A DNA stretch of 23,689 nt from an uncultured Clostridia bacterium (lineage in GTDB: Bacteria > Bacillota_A > Clostridia > Christensenellales > UBA1242). The translations under genes and the position numbers were made by a program. The notes under the pieces were generated by a model. That model did no database searches, was not told the origin of the DNA, and worked only from the letters and a program-made list of their open reading frames with translations. The DNA lies in the NCBI GenBank assembly GCA_947629895.1, contig CANRFP010000011.1, positions 1 to 23,689 on the forward strand, given 5' to 3'. Shown piece after piece: positions 1 through 6,607 of this stretch. How positions within the stretch are numbered: the stretch's first letter is position 1; each line of letters begins with the position of its first letter.

Positions 1-54
1 GCAGTTCACCCCAGCCTCAAAGGTTGTTGCGCCCGAAATGAGTTTTATTTCCAT
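1..54 (-). CDS. 5' end of an unidentified gene (cut by window edge)
   Basis: An ATG at 52-54 on the minus strand opens a frame that stays open to the left edge; the 18 visible residues read MEIKLISGATTFEAGVNC. An in-frame TAA lies four codons upstream, so this ATG is the first possible start. A GAAGGA sequence lies about 18 nt upstream, rather far for a Shine-Dalgarno site. The gene begins 31 bp after the stop of the Myb-like gene on the same strand, so the two may share a transcript. Eighteen residues are too few to assign a family. Reality of the gene is likely but not certain. Confidence 0.45.
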   Translation of the reverse strand, partial: MEIKLISGATTFEAGVNC

Positions 55-85
55 GAAATCATTTTAGCACAATCCTTCAAAGAAA

Positions 86-796
86 TCAAATCCTTTTTGA
101 GTCCCCTTCTTTTTTTTGCAATCTATTTTTGTCCAAGTGGCTTTTAAGGGCCGCCCTTTTGTCAAAATCGGTTTTCAAGGCTTCATTTTCAAGTTTCAAC
201 ATTTCAAATTTGTTTTTAAGCTCTTCAAGTTGCTTGTCCTTTCTTCCAATTTCCTCAAAGGCTCTTTTCAAAAGCTGCCCATCTTTGCTTTTTTCCTCTT
301 CAAGCGCCGTCTTTTTTATAAGTTTAACAAGCCCAAGAAAAAGACTGTTGATGTCGCTTTCAGTCAACAATTTTTGCCTAAACGGAATAACATTTTCCGC
401 CGACAATTTCTTTTTCATGTTTTGATATTTATTTTGATATCTTGTCATCAAAGTCAAATCCCCTCCGCTAAGTTTTAGGCACGCCGAACGCACAGAAAGC
501 CCCTCCGCCAAAAGTTTTTCAATCTCTTCAAACAAATTTTCCTCTGCAAGTTTGTCAAAACTTTCAAAATGCGTCTTGTCGTGAACGGAAATATCAATGC
601 CCAGCCTGTTGCATCTTTGACTGTCCTTCAACAAATTGTCCACTTCGTGATAATAATAGTTGCGCACACTGTTTTGCTTTCTGCCAAATTTTTGCGCATG
701 AATAATAAACGCCTTTTTAAGCGAGGACTGCTCCGCCTTCGTTTTTTCCACTTCGCCAAAAAGAGCCTTAACTTCGCTGTCGCTCCAAATTTTCAT
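86..796 (-). CDS. Myb/SANT-like DNA-binding protein with C-terminal coiled coil
   Basis: A 236-aa protein, probably a transcription regulator. The start chosen is the ATG at 796 because GGAGGA lies 5 nt upstream; the open frame extends 37 codons further but without a comparable site. Residues 1-55 (MKIWSDSEVKALFGEVEK, then GRKQNSVRNYYYHEV) resemble the Myb/SANT-like helix-turn-helix seen in RsfA-type regulators of spore-formers: a Trp-containing first helix, a Lys-rich stretch and an N-S-V-R-N-Y-Y-Y recognition-like helix. Residues about 95-120 form a second helical segment (SVRSACLKLSGGDLTLMTRYQNKY) that could be another helix-turn-helix. The last 70 residues are a Glu/Lys/Leu-rich coiled coil (EELKNKFEMLKLENEALKTD), suggesting an oligomer. 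It is divergent from the 286-aa gene and has its own consensus promoter. The target genes are unknown; the family call rests on motif resemblance only. Confidence 0.7.
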   Translation of the reverse strand: MKIWSDSEVKALFGEVEKTKAEQSSLKKAFIIHAQKFGRKQNSVRNYYYHEVDNLLKDSQRCNRLGIDISVHDKTHFESFDKLAEENLFEEIEKLLAEGLSVRSACLKLSGGDLTLMTRYQNKYQNMKKKLSAENVIPFRQKLLTESDINSLFLGLVKLIKKTALEEEKSKDGQLLKRAFEEIGRKDKQLEELKNKFEMLKLENEALKTDFDKRAALKSHLDKNRLQKKEGDSKRI

Positions 797-810
797 ACAA
801 TTCCTCCTGC

Positions 811-854
811 AAACCAATTTTTGCCAAAAATTTTTCTTTTCAAAACCAATTTTT
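811..854. repeat. exact 12-bp direct repeat around the promoter of the Myb-like gene
   Basis: AAACCAATTTTT occurs at 811-822 and again at 843-854, a spacing of 32 bp or about three helical turns. The second copy overlaps the -10 box of the promoter of the Myb-like gene and the first lies in its leader just before the ribosome-binding site. This is the geometry of a regulator operator, but the region is AT-rich and the match may be chance. Confidence 0.4.
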
Positions 855-880
855 ATATGAATAGTGTCAATTTTTGTCAG
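852..880 (-). promoter_or_regulatory. promoter of the Myb-like gene
   Basis: On the minus strand CTGACA (875-880) and TATAAA (852-857) are separated by exactly 17 bp, each one base off the sigma-A consensus. Transcription should begin near 845, giving a leader of about 48 nt before the AGGAGG site and the ATG at 796. The -10 box overlaps one copy of a 12-bp direct repeat (see next entry), so it could be autoregulated. Confidence 0.65.
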
Positions 881-925
881 TATTTTTGGGGTATAAATTG
901 CTGCCAAAGTGAAATATAATACTCT

Positions 926-1786
926 ATGAAATATTTTTTAAAAACACCCTATCCATGCCTAATTAAAACCGACCAAGACAGTTTGTTTTTGGAAGAAAAT
1001 GACCTTCTTGAAGTGGAAGATGAGCCTTTTCTTTTGATTTATCCTCAAAATTCGATGCCTTTTTATATAAACCTGCTTACGCCCCGCGAAAACAACTTTT
1101 TTTCGATAATTTCAAATGCTGGGCAAAAAATAATTTATTTGGAGCCGCCAAGAGAAATTGAAGTTTTTGAAAAAGAGGAAGTGTCGATTGCCGGCAAAAA
1201 TTGTGATGTTGTAATATCAGAAAATTCTCTCACTTTTGAAAATGGCGACAAAAAAATAACCTATCTCTGCCCACATAAAAGCCCAAATTACAAGGTTTTT
1301 AAGGTGAAGGATTTTGCGTGCGTGCAGTTTGACCACGATTTTTATGCTTTTAACTGCAAAACGAACAAACTTTCGCATATTCAAGGTGACGAACTTGCGT
1401 TTGACAAAGACAAACTTGCTGTCACACGCAACTTTTGCGACAGTGATGGCAGAGTTAGAAAGGCAACATATAAATTTGAGGAGGAACTTTTGATGCAAGA
1501 AGCCAACTTTTTTAAAAATGACAACACCTATCCAACCGACCTCGTGCCTTACAAGATGCTTGAAAGCGTGAGAGCGCGGGATTTTGCTTGCGCCTTAAAA
1601 TTTTTAAGCGAAAACCTCAAAAATAGCATTGATGAGGAAAGGCTTAAAGAGTTTTTTGGTGCTGTCACATCCTTTTTGCCGCTTTCCACAACAGAATTTA
1701 TAACACTTTCTGGAAATCAAAAAAATTTTGTCAAATTTGAAATTCAAAGTGACAAAATTGAGGACATTTTAATAGATGAAATCTAA
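926..1786 (+). CDS. hypothetical protein, 286 aa
   Basis: I do not recognise this protein. It has no signal peptide or membrane segment, so it should be cytoplasmic. Residues 1-170 look mostly beta-strand, with alternating hydrophobic and charged residues (for example EVFEKEEVSIAGKNCDVVIS); from about residue 205 it becomes helical (ESVRARDFACALKFLSENL). This suggests an N-terminal beta domain followed by a helical cap. There is no Shine-Dalgarno site; instead TATAAT at 915-920 ends 5 nt before the ATG, compatible with a leaderless or near-leaderless mRNA, although no convincing -35 box was found. It is divergent from the Myb-like gene and convergent with recO, with only 6 bp between the stop codons; those stops sit within a 12-bp perfect palindrome (TAATTTAAATTA, 1784-1795). 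Confidence 0.75.
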   Translation: MKYFLKTPYPCLIKTDQDSLFLEENDLLEVEDEPFLLIYPQNSMPFYINLLTPRENNFFSIISNAGQKIIYLEPPREIEVFEKEEVSIAGKNCDVVISENSLTFENGDKKITYLCPHKSPNYKVFKVKDFACVQFDHDFYAFNCKTNKLSHIQGDELAFDKDKLAVTRNFCDSDGRVRKATYKFEEELLMQEANFFKNDNTYPTDLVPYKMLESVRARDFACALKFLSENLKNSIDEERLKEFFGAVTSFLPLSTTEFITLSGNQKNFVKFEIQSDKIEDILIDEI

Positions 1787-1792
1787 TTTAAA

Positions 1793-2521
1793 TTAAGACA
1801 AAATTCCAATCAGTTTGATTTTGGCATCAAATCGTGCCTCAAAATTTTTGACCAAAATTCGTAAAAGCGCAATTTCGCTGTCAGTGGCCAATTTCAAACT
1901 TTCAAACCTATCAAAATCTATGCTGTTCAAAAGGCGAAGTGCGCCAAAAGTTGTTTTGGAAAGTTCTTCGCAGTTGAAATCTTTGCAAGCGGTGCAAACA
2001 AGTTCTCCCGTCAGATAATTTATGTAAATTTTGTCAAAGCTCTTTGAGCCACACACACTGCATTTTTCTGTTGATAACGCCGAGCCCGTTTCAGCAAAAA
2101 GTTCAATCAAAAATTTGTCCAAAGAATAGATTGGATTTGCCTTTTTAAAGCACATTGTTTTGAGTGCGCGAAGACACAAAACCAGCATTTTTGCCCTTTC
2201 GCTTGCTGAGGAAAAATCAAGAACGTTTAGCACTTCCAAAATGCCCATGCCGGCAAAATATTTGTCCACATCTTCGGAAAATTCTCTAAAACTTTCAATC
2301 GCTTCAAAACTTGTGACAATTTTTCCCGCTTTGCCATCTTCCAAAATAAATTCGCCAAAAGTGAACGGAATTTGCGCTTGTTTCATTTTGGCGTTTGGAC
2401 TTTTCACCCCTTTTAGCGTTGCCCAAAATTTGCCCTCTTCAATAGAAAAAAGAAGAATGTTTTTATCCTTCTCTTTTTTATCAGTTGATTTTAACACAAT
2501 TGCTTTAATTTTTTCCGTCAC
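1793..2521 (-). CDS. recO: DNA repair protein RecO
   Basis: RecO loads RecA onto SSB-coated single-stranded DNA together with RecR (RecF pathway). The 242-aa length fits the family. The N-terminal OB fold starts with KIKAIVLKSTDKKEKDKNILLFS, the RecO-type opening in which the usual 'DY.E.D' is replaced by 'KKEKDK'. A helical middle follows, and a zinc-ribbon motif of paired cysteines (CSVCG at about residue 153, CTACKDF at about 177) is retained, as in the Bacillus and Deinococcus types. The start is a GTG at 2519-2521, preceded by AAGGGA about 9 nt upstream. The GTG directly abuts the TAA of a 48-aa ORF, so translation of the two is probably coupled. Confidence 0.93.
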   Translation of the reverse strand: MTEKIKAIVLKSTDKKEKDKNILLFSIEEGKFWATLKGVKSPNAKMKQAQIPFTFGEFILEDGKAGKIVTSFEAIESFREFSEDVDKYFAGMGILEVLNVLDFSSASERAKMLVLCLRALKTMCFKKANPIYSLDKFLIELFAETGSALSTEKCSVCGSKSFDKIYINYLTGELVCTACKDFNCEELSKTTFGALRLLNSIDFDRFESLKLATDSEIALLRILVKNFEARFDAKIKLIGILS

Positions 2522-2668
2522 TTACATTTCCCTTGAATTTTCTTTGTCAAACTGCCTAAGCGCATTTCCAGAGCGAACAAATCTGTCTGCAAACTCCAAA
2601 TTTCCGTCAGAAAGTTCAAACAAATATCGATTATAGACGTATTCATCTTCAAGGTCTTTTCTATCCAT
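2522..2668 (-). CDS. small ORF (48 aa) translationally linked to recO
   Basis: An ATG at 2668 follows a very strong AGGAGG site (spacing 6) and opens 48 codons ending in TAA at 2522-2524, immediately before the GTG start of recO. The protein is acidic and rich in aromatic residues (MDRKDLEDEYVYNRYLFELS; later FADRFVRSGNALRQF) and has no membrane segment. Bacillus carries the small gene yqzL directly before recO, but I see no clear sequence resemblance, so no name is given. The ribosome-binding site, the end-to-start junction and the codon pattern all support real translation. It is probably the first gene of the recO transcript. Confidence 0.7.
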   Translation of the reverse strand: MDRKDLEDEYVYNRYLFELSDGNLEFADRFVRSGNALRQFDKENSREM

Positions 2669-2693
2669 TTGCACCTCCTGATTTAGTTTGCGT

Positions 2694-2722
2694 TTTTTAC
2701 CCTCTTATATTCCTATTGTAAA
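2694..2722 (-). promoter_or_regulatory. likely promoter of the 48-aa ORF and recO
   Basis: On the minus strand TTTACA (2717-2722) and TAAAAA (2694-2699) are 17 bp apart. Transcription would start near 2687, leaving a short leader that contains the AGGAGG site. The -10 box is imperfect, so confidence is moderate. Confidence 0.4.
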
Positions 2723-2770
2723 GCATAAAAAACAAAAAATCAAACTTTTTTTCAAAAATTTTTATGTATT

Positions 2771-2795
2771 GTGCCAAAAAAATTGGCACTTTTTT
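2771..2795 (+). terminator. hairpin with T-run on the plus strand
   Basis: GTGCCAA (2771-2777) pairs with TTGGCAC (2783-2789) around a five-A loop, followed by six T on the plus strand. The T-run is on the plus side, yet both flanking genes are on the minus strand; the hairpin lies just after the stop of the BclA-like gene. Read on the minus strand it is followed by AATACAT, a poor terminator tail. It may stop antisense transcripts coming from the recO side, or act as a 3' stabilising hairpin of the BclA-like mRNA. Confidence 0.55.
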
Positions 2796-3264
2796 AAAGC
2801 GGCTTTATAAACATGCTTGCAAAACTGAAAGTGGTTGTTTGAGCGCCTGTGTTTTTTAGATATAGTGTTCCACTTTGGGAAACGGTCAAAACGAATGTTC
2901 TAACAAGCACCGCATCGCTGCCTGCCGCCTGCGACAGAGACACTGTGGACACATCCACTCCGGCAAAATTCAGCCCAATTGCCATACTGCCAGAACTTGG
3001 CACGCTGCCAGATGCGGTGTAGGTGATTTCATAAGTTCCCGCCGACAAAACTATTCCGCCAAAACCGTTTGGAAGGAACAAATTTCCCGAAAAATTTTCA
3101 AAAGTCAGCGGAATGTTTGCCCCTGCCGCCGCCTCTGTTGTGCCAGCGGTGAGATAGGCAAAACTGCCCGGCAAAGTTGGATTTATCACCTGATTTTGCG
3201 TGCAATTAAAGTTTACAAAAGGGCAAAAGATTGGCCTTGGGTTATTAAAAAAGCAATTATTCAT
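2794..3264 (-). CDS. BclA C-terminal-like (C1q/TNF-like jelly-roll) surface or spore protein
   Basis: A 156-aa protein. The ATG at 3264 is chosen because GAGGAC sits 5 nt upstream, the same arrangement as the HU gene; the frame continues 12 codons upstream without a better site. Residues 1-35 are Asn/Cys/Pro-rich (MNNCFFNNPRPIFCPFVNFN) and are not a signal peptide. From about residue 36 there is an Ala/Gly/Thr/Ser-rich all-beta domain: GSFAYLTAG, then GGIVLSAGTYEITYTASGSV, then GTLYLKNTGAQTTTFSFASM. This matches the general pattern of the trimeric jelly-roll at the C-terminus of BclA-type exosporium proteins, where the AGTYEI.Y core strand is typical. Unlike BclA there are no collagen-like Gly-X-Y repeats. 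The absence of a signal peptide suits a protein assembled on the forespore from the mother cell. A role in a spore coat is inference. Confidence 0.6.
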   Translation of the reverse strand: MNNCFFNNPRPIFCPFVNFNCTQNQVINPTLPGSFAYLTAGTTEAAAGANIPLTFENFSGNLFLPNGFGGIVLSAGTYEITYTASGSVPSSGSMAIGLNFAGVDVSTVSLSQAAGSDAVLVRTFVLTVSQSGTLYLKNTGAQTTTFSFASMFIKPL

Positions 3265-3343
3265 ATTGTCCTCATATTTGGTTTTGCTTTCCATTCTCAT
3301 TCTATGTTTTAAAAGGCAAATTTGGGAATTTTTAATCTTTTAC

Positions 3344-3372
3344 TTGACAACCTTTTTAAAGTTTTCTATACT
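3344..3372 (+). promoter_or_regulatory. sigma-A promoter of the T-box/aspS/asnS transcript
   Basis: A perfect TTGACA (3344-3349) is followed after exactly 17 bp by TATACT (3367-3372). Transcription should start near 3379, a few bases before the conserved T-box stem I, so the whole leader is transcribed. Confidence 0.85.
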
Positions 3373-3378
3373 ATATAA

Positions 3379-3580
3379 GTAAACGCTGACGAAGAGAGTA
3401 GTTTTGAGAGTTTTTTCACAGAGAAAGGCGAAAAGGTGAGAGCGCCTTAAAAATTCAAAATGAAAGACACTTCTGAGTTTCAACTGAATATCAAAGTGGT
3501 CGCTTTTGCGACAAGTTAGGTGGCACCGCGGAAAATTTTTCGTCCTAATGTAAATTTTGCATTAGGGCTTTTTTATCTCT
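3379..3580 (+). ncRNA. T-box leader, aspartate specifier (GAC)
   Basis: This riboswitch-like leader senses uncharged tRNA and controls the aminoacyl-tRNA synthetase genes behind it. Stem I starts with GAAG (3391-3394) and the GA/K-turn-like AGAGAGTAG. An AG-bulge-like CAGAGA and a small apical hairpin (GGCG/CGCC around AAAAGGTGAGAG) follow. The 3' side of stem I closes with CTTC (3470-3473). Immediately before that closing stem lies AAAGACA, so the specifier codon is GAC (3466-3468), that is aspartate, matching aspS downstream. The universal T-box sequence AGGTGGCACCGCGG is at 3518-3531; it binds the tRNA acceptor end. TTAGG (3516-3520) can pair with CCTAA (3544-3548) as the antiterminator. 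The stem assignments were made by eye. Confidence 0.93.
3544..3575 (+). terminator. T-box regulatory terminator
   Basis: CCTAATG (3544-3550) pairs with CATTAGG (3560-3566), followed by GCTTTTTT. The left arm is also needed by the antiterminator, so binding of uncharged tRNA-Asp prevents this hairpin and lets transcription reach aspS. Confidence 0.9.
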
Positions 3581-3603
3581 AATGCGCAAAAAGGAGAGCA
3601 AAA

Positions 3604-4881
3604 ATGAATATAAATGAAATTAAACCTGGCGAAGTTGAGTTTCAAGGCTGGATTGAAAATCTTCGCGACAAAAAAAGTATGCAATTTGTTGTCATTCGAG
3701 ACCTTTCTGGCAAAATTCAAGTGACAGTTGTCAAAGAGGAAAAGCCTGAAATTGCTGAGATTTTTTCACACGCAACGCTTGAAAGCACTGTGAAAATTAA
3801 GGGAAAAGCAGTTGCAAACGAATATGTTAAACTTGGCGGAATTGAGGTTGTTCCTGAAAGCGTGGAAATAACAAGCCGCGCCGAAGCCTTTCCTATTGGC
3901 CCAGAAAGTTCCATCGACCAAAGGCTGGACTATCGTTGGATTGACCTTAGAAATGAGAAAAATCAACTTATTTTCCGCTTCCAAAGCGAACTTGTGAATG
4001 CTATGCGAGAATATTTGCTTAATCACAACTTCACGGAAATCCACACGCCAAAATTCATCGACACAGCAAGCGAAAGTGGTGCGGAAGTTTTTGAGGTGAA
4101 ATATTTTGACCGCAAAGCATATCTTGCCCAAAGCCCACAATTTTACAAACAAATGGCAATGGCTGCCGGCTTTGAGCGAATTTTTGAAGTTGCGCCATGC
4201 TTCCGTGCTGAGAAATCTCACACAAAAAAGCACGCAACAGAATTCACAAGTTTTGACGTTGAGTTTTCATATATAAATTCCTTCCAAGATGTTATGGACT
4301 TGGAGGCAGAACTGATTGCCTATGGGCTGAGAAAAACCAAAGAAAAGTTTGGTGACAAAGTGAAAGAAGTTTTTGGCGTGGACATTGTTGTGCCAACACT
4401 TCCATTCCCTCAAATGAAACTTCAAGATATTTATGACGAACTTAAAAGCAGATACAACTTCACCGTTCCTGAGGAAGAAAAAACCGACCTCACAACCGAG
4501 GCTGAAAGGCTTTGCGAGAGGCTGGCAAAAGATAAGTTTGGGCATGAATTTTTGTTTGTGACAGATTATCCTCCACAAAAGCGCGCATTCTATCACATGA
4601 GACAAAATGGCATTTTGCAAGGCTATGACCTCATTTGGAAGGGAATTGAAATCACTTCTGGCGCGCAAAGAGAACATAGATATGAGGAAATCAAGAAAAA
4701 CGCCGAGGAAAAAGGCTTGGGAAAAGATGTTGAAAATTATTTGCAATTTTTCAAGTATGGTATTCCACCTCATGGCGGCTTTGCAATTGGTGTTGACAGG
4801 CTCACAATGCTGCTGCTTAACTTGCCATCTCTTAAAGAAGCCGAATTTCTGTTCCGCGGGCCAGACCGCTTGACACCTTAA
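3604..4881 (+). CDS. aspS: aspartate--tRNA ligase, archaeal/eukaryal type
   Basis: A class IIb synthetase that charges tRNA-Asp. At 425 aa it lacks the roughly 100-aa GAD insertion that makes typical bacterial AspRS near 590 aa, and it follows the archaeal (AspS2) layout. The N-terminal OB fold carries the anticodon-binding pattern (FQGWIENLRDKKSMQFVVIRD). Class II motif 1 lies near FTEIHTPKFIDTASESGAEVF, motif 2 is FRAEKSHTKKHATEFTSFDVE (about residues 200-220), and motif 3 is GGFAIGVDRLTMLLLNL near residue 398. AAGGAG sits 8 nt before the ATG. An asnS gene follows 12 bp later, so the cell need not make Asn-tRNA through misacylated Asp-tRNA-Asn; this suggests, but does not prove, a discriminating enzyme. 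The gene is controlled by the Asp T-box upstream. Confidence 0.93.
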   Translation: MNINEIKPGEVEFQGWIENLRDKKSMQFVVIRDLSGKIQVTVVKEEKPEIAEIFSHATLESTVKIKGKAVANEYVKLGGIEVVPESVEITSRAEAFPIGPESSIDQRLDYRWIDLRNEKNQLIFRFQSELVNAMREYLLNHNFTEIHTPKFIDTASESGAEVFEVKYFDRKAYLAQSPQFYKQMAMAAGFERIFEVAPCFRAEKSHTKKHATEFTSFDVEFSYINSFQDVMDLEAELIAYGLRKTKEKFGDKVKEVFGVDIVVPTLPFPQMKLQDIYDELKSRYNFTVPEEEKTDLTTEAERLCERLAKDKFGHEFLFVTDYPPQKRAFYHMRQNGILQGYDLIWKGIEITSGAQREHRYEEIKKNAEEKGLGKDVENYLQFFKYGIPPHGGFAIGVDRLTMLLLNLPSLKEAEFLFRGPDRLTP

Positions 4882-4893
4882 AAGGAGTGAAAT

Positions 4894-6273
4894 ATGAAAA
4901 AAATTGATTTGTTAAAAATAAGAAATGACCCAAAAAGTTTTGCGGGCAAAAACATAACTGTTGGCGGCTGGGTTAGATCGGTGCGTGACATGAAAACCTT
5001 TGGTTTTATCGACCTCAATGACGGCACAACTTTCAAAGGTTTGCAAGTGGTTTTAAATGCCGACAAACTGAAAAATTATGCCGATGTCACAAAATTAAAC
5101 ACCGGCAGCAGCGTGCTTTGTCATGGCGTTTTGAAACTCACTCCTGGGGCGCAACAGCCTTATGAACTTGACGCCACTGAAGTGGAAATCCTTTGCCAAA
5201 CAGACACAACTTATCCAATTCAAAAAAAGCGCACATCTTTGGAAGTGTTGCGAGAACAAGCATATTTAAGGCCAAGAACAAATTTGTTCAATGCTGTTTA
5301 CAGAGTGAGAAGCGAGGCATCTTTTGCACTGCACAAGTTTTTCAATGACAGAGGCTTTGTTTATGTTCATGCTCCAATTTTAACCGCATCCGATTGTGAA
5401 GGTGCTGGTGAATTGTTTAGGGTCAGCACGCAAGACATATATTCCGGCAAAAAACTCAAACCTGAGGACGAACTTTTGGGCGGAAAAGTGTTCTTGTCGC
5501 CTTCCTGTCAACTTGAAGGCGAAGCATTTGCCCTTGCTTTTGGAAATATCTACACCTTTGGCCCTTCTTTTAGAGCGGAAAACAGCAACACGGTTAAGCA
5601 CCTAAACGAATTTTGGCACATCGAGCCAGAAATGGCATTTGCCGAACTTTTTGACGATATGGACATCATGGAAGCAATGGTGAAATTTGTTATAAACTAT
5701 CTTTTTGACAAATGCAAAGACGAATTGGAACTTTTTAATGGCTTTGTTGAAGAAGGCTTGCTTGCAAAACTTCACAATGTGGCAGACAGCGAATTTGCAA
5801 GAATAACCTATGACACCGCCATTGAAGAACTTTCAAAGAACAACAAAAACTTTGAGTTTAAAGTTAAATGGGGCTGCGACATTCAAACGGAACATGAAAA
5901 ATATCTAACTGAAGTGGTTTACAAGCGCCCTGTGTTTGTTTATAACTATCCAAAAGACATCAAAGCGTTTTATATGCGCCTTAACGATGACAACAAAACA
6001 GTTAAGGCAACCGACTTGCTTGTTCCGGGCATTGGCGAACTCTGCGGTGCAAGCGAAAGAGAAGAACGCTATGATGTTTTAATTAAAAGAATACACGAAC
6101 TTGGGCTTAAAGAAGAGGACTATTGGTGGTTCTTGAATTTGAGAAAATTTGGAAGCGTTAAACACAGCGGTTTTGGCATGGGCTTTGACAGATTTATCAT
6201 GTATGTAACCGGCATGAAAAACATCCGAGATGTCATTCCGTTCCCAAGAACCCCAAACAACTGCAAATATTAA
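4894..6273 (+). CDS. asnS: asparagine--tRNA ligase
   Basis: A class IIb synthetase that charges tRNA-Asn; 459 aa, the usual size of the E. coli-type AsnRS. The N-terminal OB fold (VGGWVRSVRDMKTFGFIDLND) binds the anticodon. The catalytic core shows ILTASDCEGAGELF with the AsnRS-type insertion after it, motif 2 FRAENSNTVKHLNEFWHIEPE, GELCGASEREERYDVL, and motif 3 GFGMGFDRFIMYVTG near the end. The ATG is preceded by AAAGGAG, 7 nt away, in a 12-bp gap after aspS, so the two are co-transcribed from the T-box promoter and respond to aspartyl-tRNA charging. No asparagine-specific T-box lies between them. Transcription ends at the bidirectional terminator just past the stop. Confidence 0.96.
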   Translation: MKKIDLLKIRNDPKSFAGKNITVGGWVRSVRDMKTFGFIDLNDGTTFKGLQVVLNADKLKNYADVTKLNTGSSVLCHGVLKLTPGAQQPYELDATEVEILCQTDTTYPIQKKRTSLEVLREQAYLRPRTNLFNAVYRVRSEASFALHKFFNDRGFVYVHAPILTASDCEGAGELFRVSTQDIYSGKKLKPEDELLGGKVFLSPSCQLEGEAFALAFGNIYTFGPSFRAENSNTVKHLNEFWHIEPEMAFAELFDDMDIMEAMVKFVINYLFDKCKDELELFNGFVEEGLLAKLHNVADSEFARITYDTAIEELSKNNKNFEFKVKWGCDIQTEHEKYLTEVVYKRPVFVYNYPKDIKAFYMRLNDDNKTVKATDLLVPGIGELCGASEREERYDVLIKRIHELGLKEEDYWWFLNLRKFGSVKHSGFGMGFDRFIMYVTGMKNIRDVIPFPRTPNNCKY

Positions 6274-6274
6274 A

Positions 6275-6299
6275 AAACAGGCCTTCGGGTCTGTTTTTA
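6275..6299. terminator. bidirectional terminator between asnS and the HU gene
   Basis: ACAGGCC (6277-6283) pairs with GGTCTGT (6288-6294) around a TTCG tetraloop. A T-run follows on the plus strand (6294-6298) and an A-run precedes it (T-run on the minus strand). It can end both asnS and HU transcripts; the TAA of the HU gene at 6297-6299 lies inside the plus-strand T-run. Confidence 0.88.
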
Positions 6300-6569
6300 T
6301 TTTACGCCATACTTGAAACTTTTGAAGCCTTTAAACGCAACAAACTTCTTTGGCTTGGAAAGAAACATGCGTTTTGTTTGAGGATTGATATACTTCCTCT
6401 GTCCCTTTTCCTGCAAACAAAACTTTCCAAAATTTCTAATCGTCACGTCCTCGCCTTTTGAGCACACTTCCAATATGCTGTCTTTGAAAGCGTTTAAAAA
6501 CTGGTCGCATTCGCCTTTTGATAGTTTTGTCTTTTTGGCTAAAATTTCCACAAATTCACTTTTATTCAT
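6297..6569 (-). CDS. HU-family DNA-binding protein
   Basis: A 90-aa histone-like nucleoid protein that bends DNA as a dimer. The N-terminus is the classic HU start (MNKSEFVEILAKKTKLSKGE), followed by the helical pair and the central signature VTIRNFGKFCLQEKGQRKYINPQT, where G-F-G is represented by N-F-G. The usual R-P-G-R-N-P at the arm tip is replaced by QRKYINPQTKR, so the DNA-intercalating proline is kept in a divergent arm. The ATG at 6569 is chosen because GGAGGACA lies just upstream; the longer open frame runs into the flippase gene. Two cysteines (residues 21 and 36) are unusual for HU. It follows the flippase gene by 38 bp and is probably co-transcribed; Bacillus and Clostridium place a SpoVB-like gene near an HU or S4-domain gene as well. 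Confidence 0.9.
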   Translation of the reverse strand: MNKSEFVEILAKKTKLSKGECDQFLNAFKDSILEVCSKGEDVTIRNFGKFCLQEKGQRKYINPQTKRMFLSKPKKFVAFKGFKSFKYGVK

Positions 6570-6607
6570 ATTGTCCTCCAAAAAGATGTTTATCAAATGT
6601 AAAAATT

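Noticed and set aside
1..54. Left-edge peptide as the start of ArgJ (ornithine acetyltransferase)
   Set aside because: The SGATTFEAGV string only vaguely recalls GGVTAPKGF..AGV; 18 residues cannot support a name.
797..907. N-terminal extension of the Myb-like protein to 273 aa
   Set aside because: It runs through the promoter and the AGGAGG site, which clearly points to the ATG at 796.
2522..2668. Naming the 48-aa ORF yqzL
   Set aside because: The position before recO matches, but the sequence shows no clear similarity that I can see.
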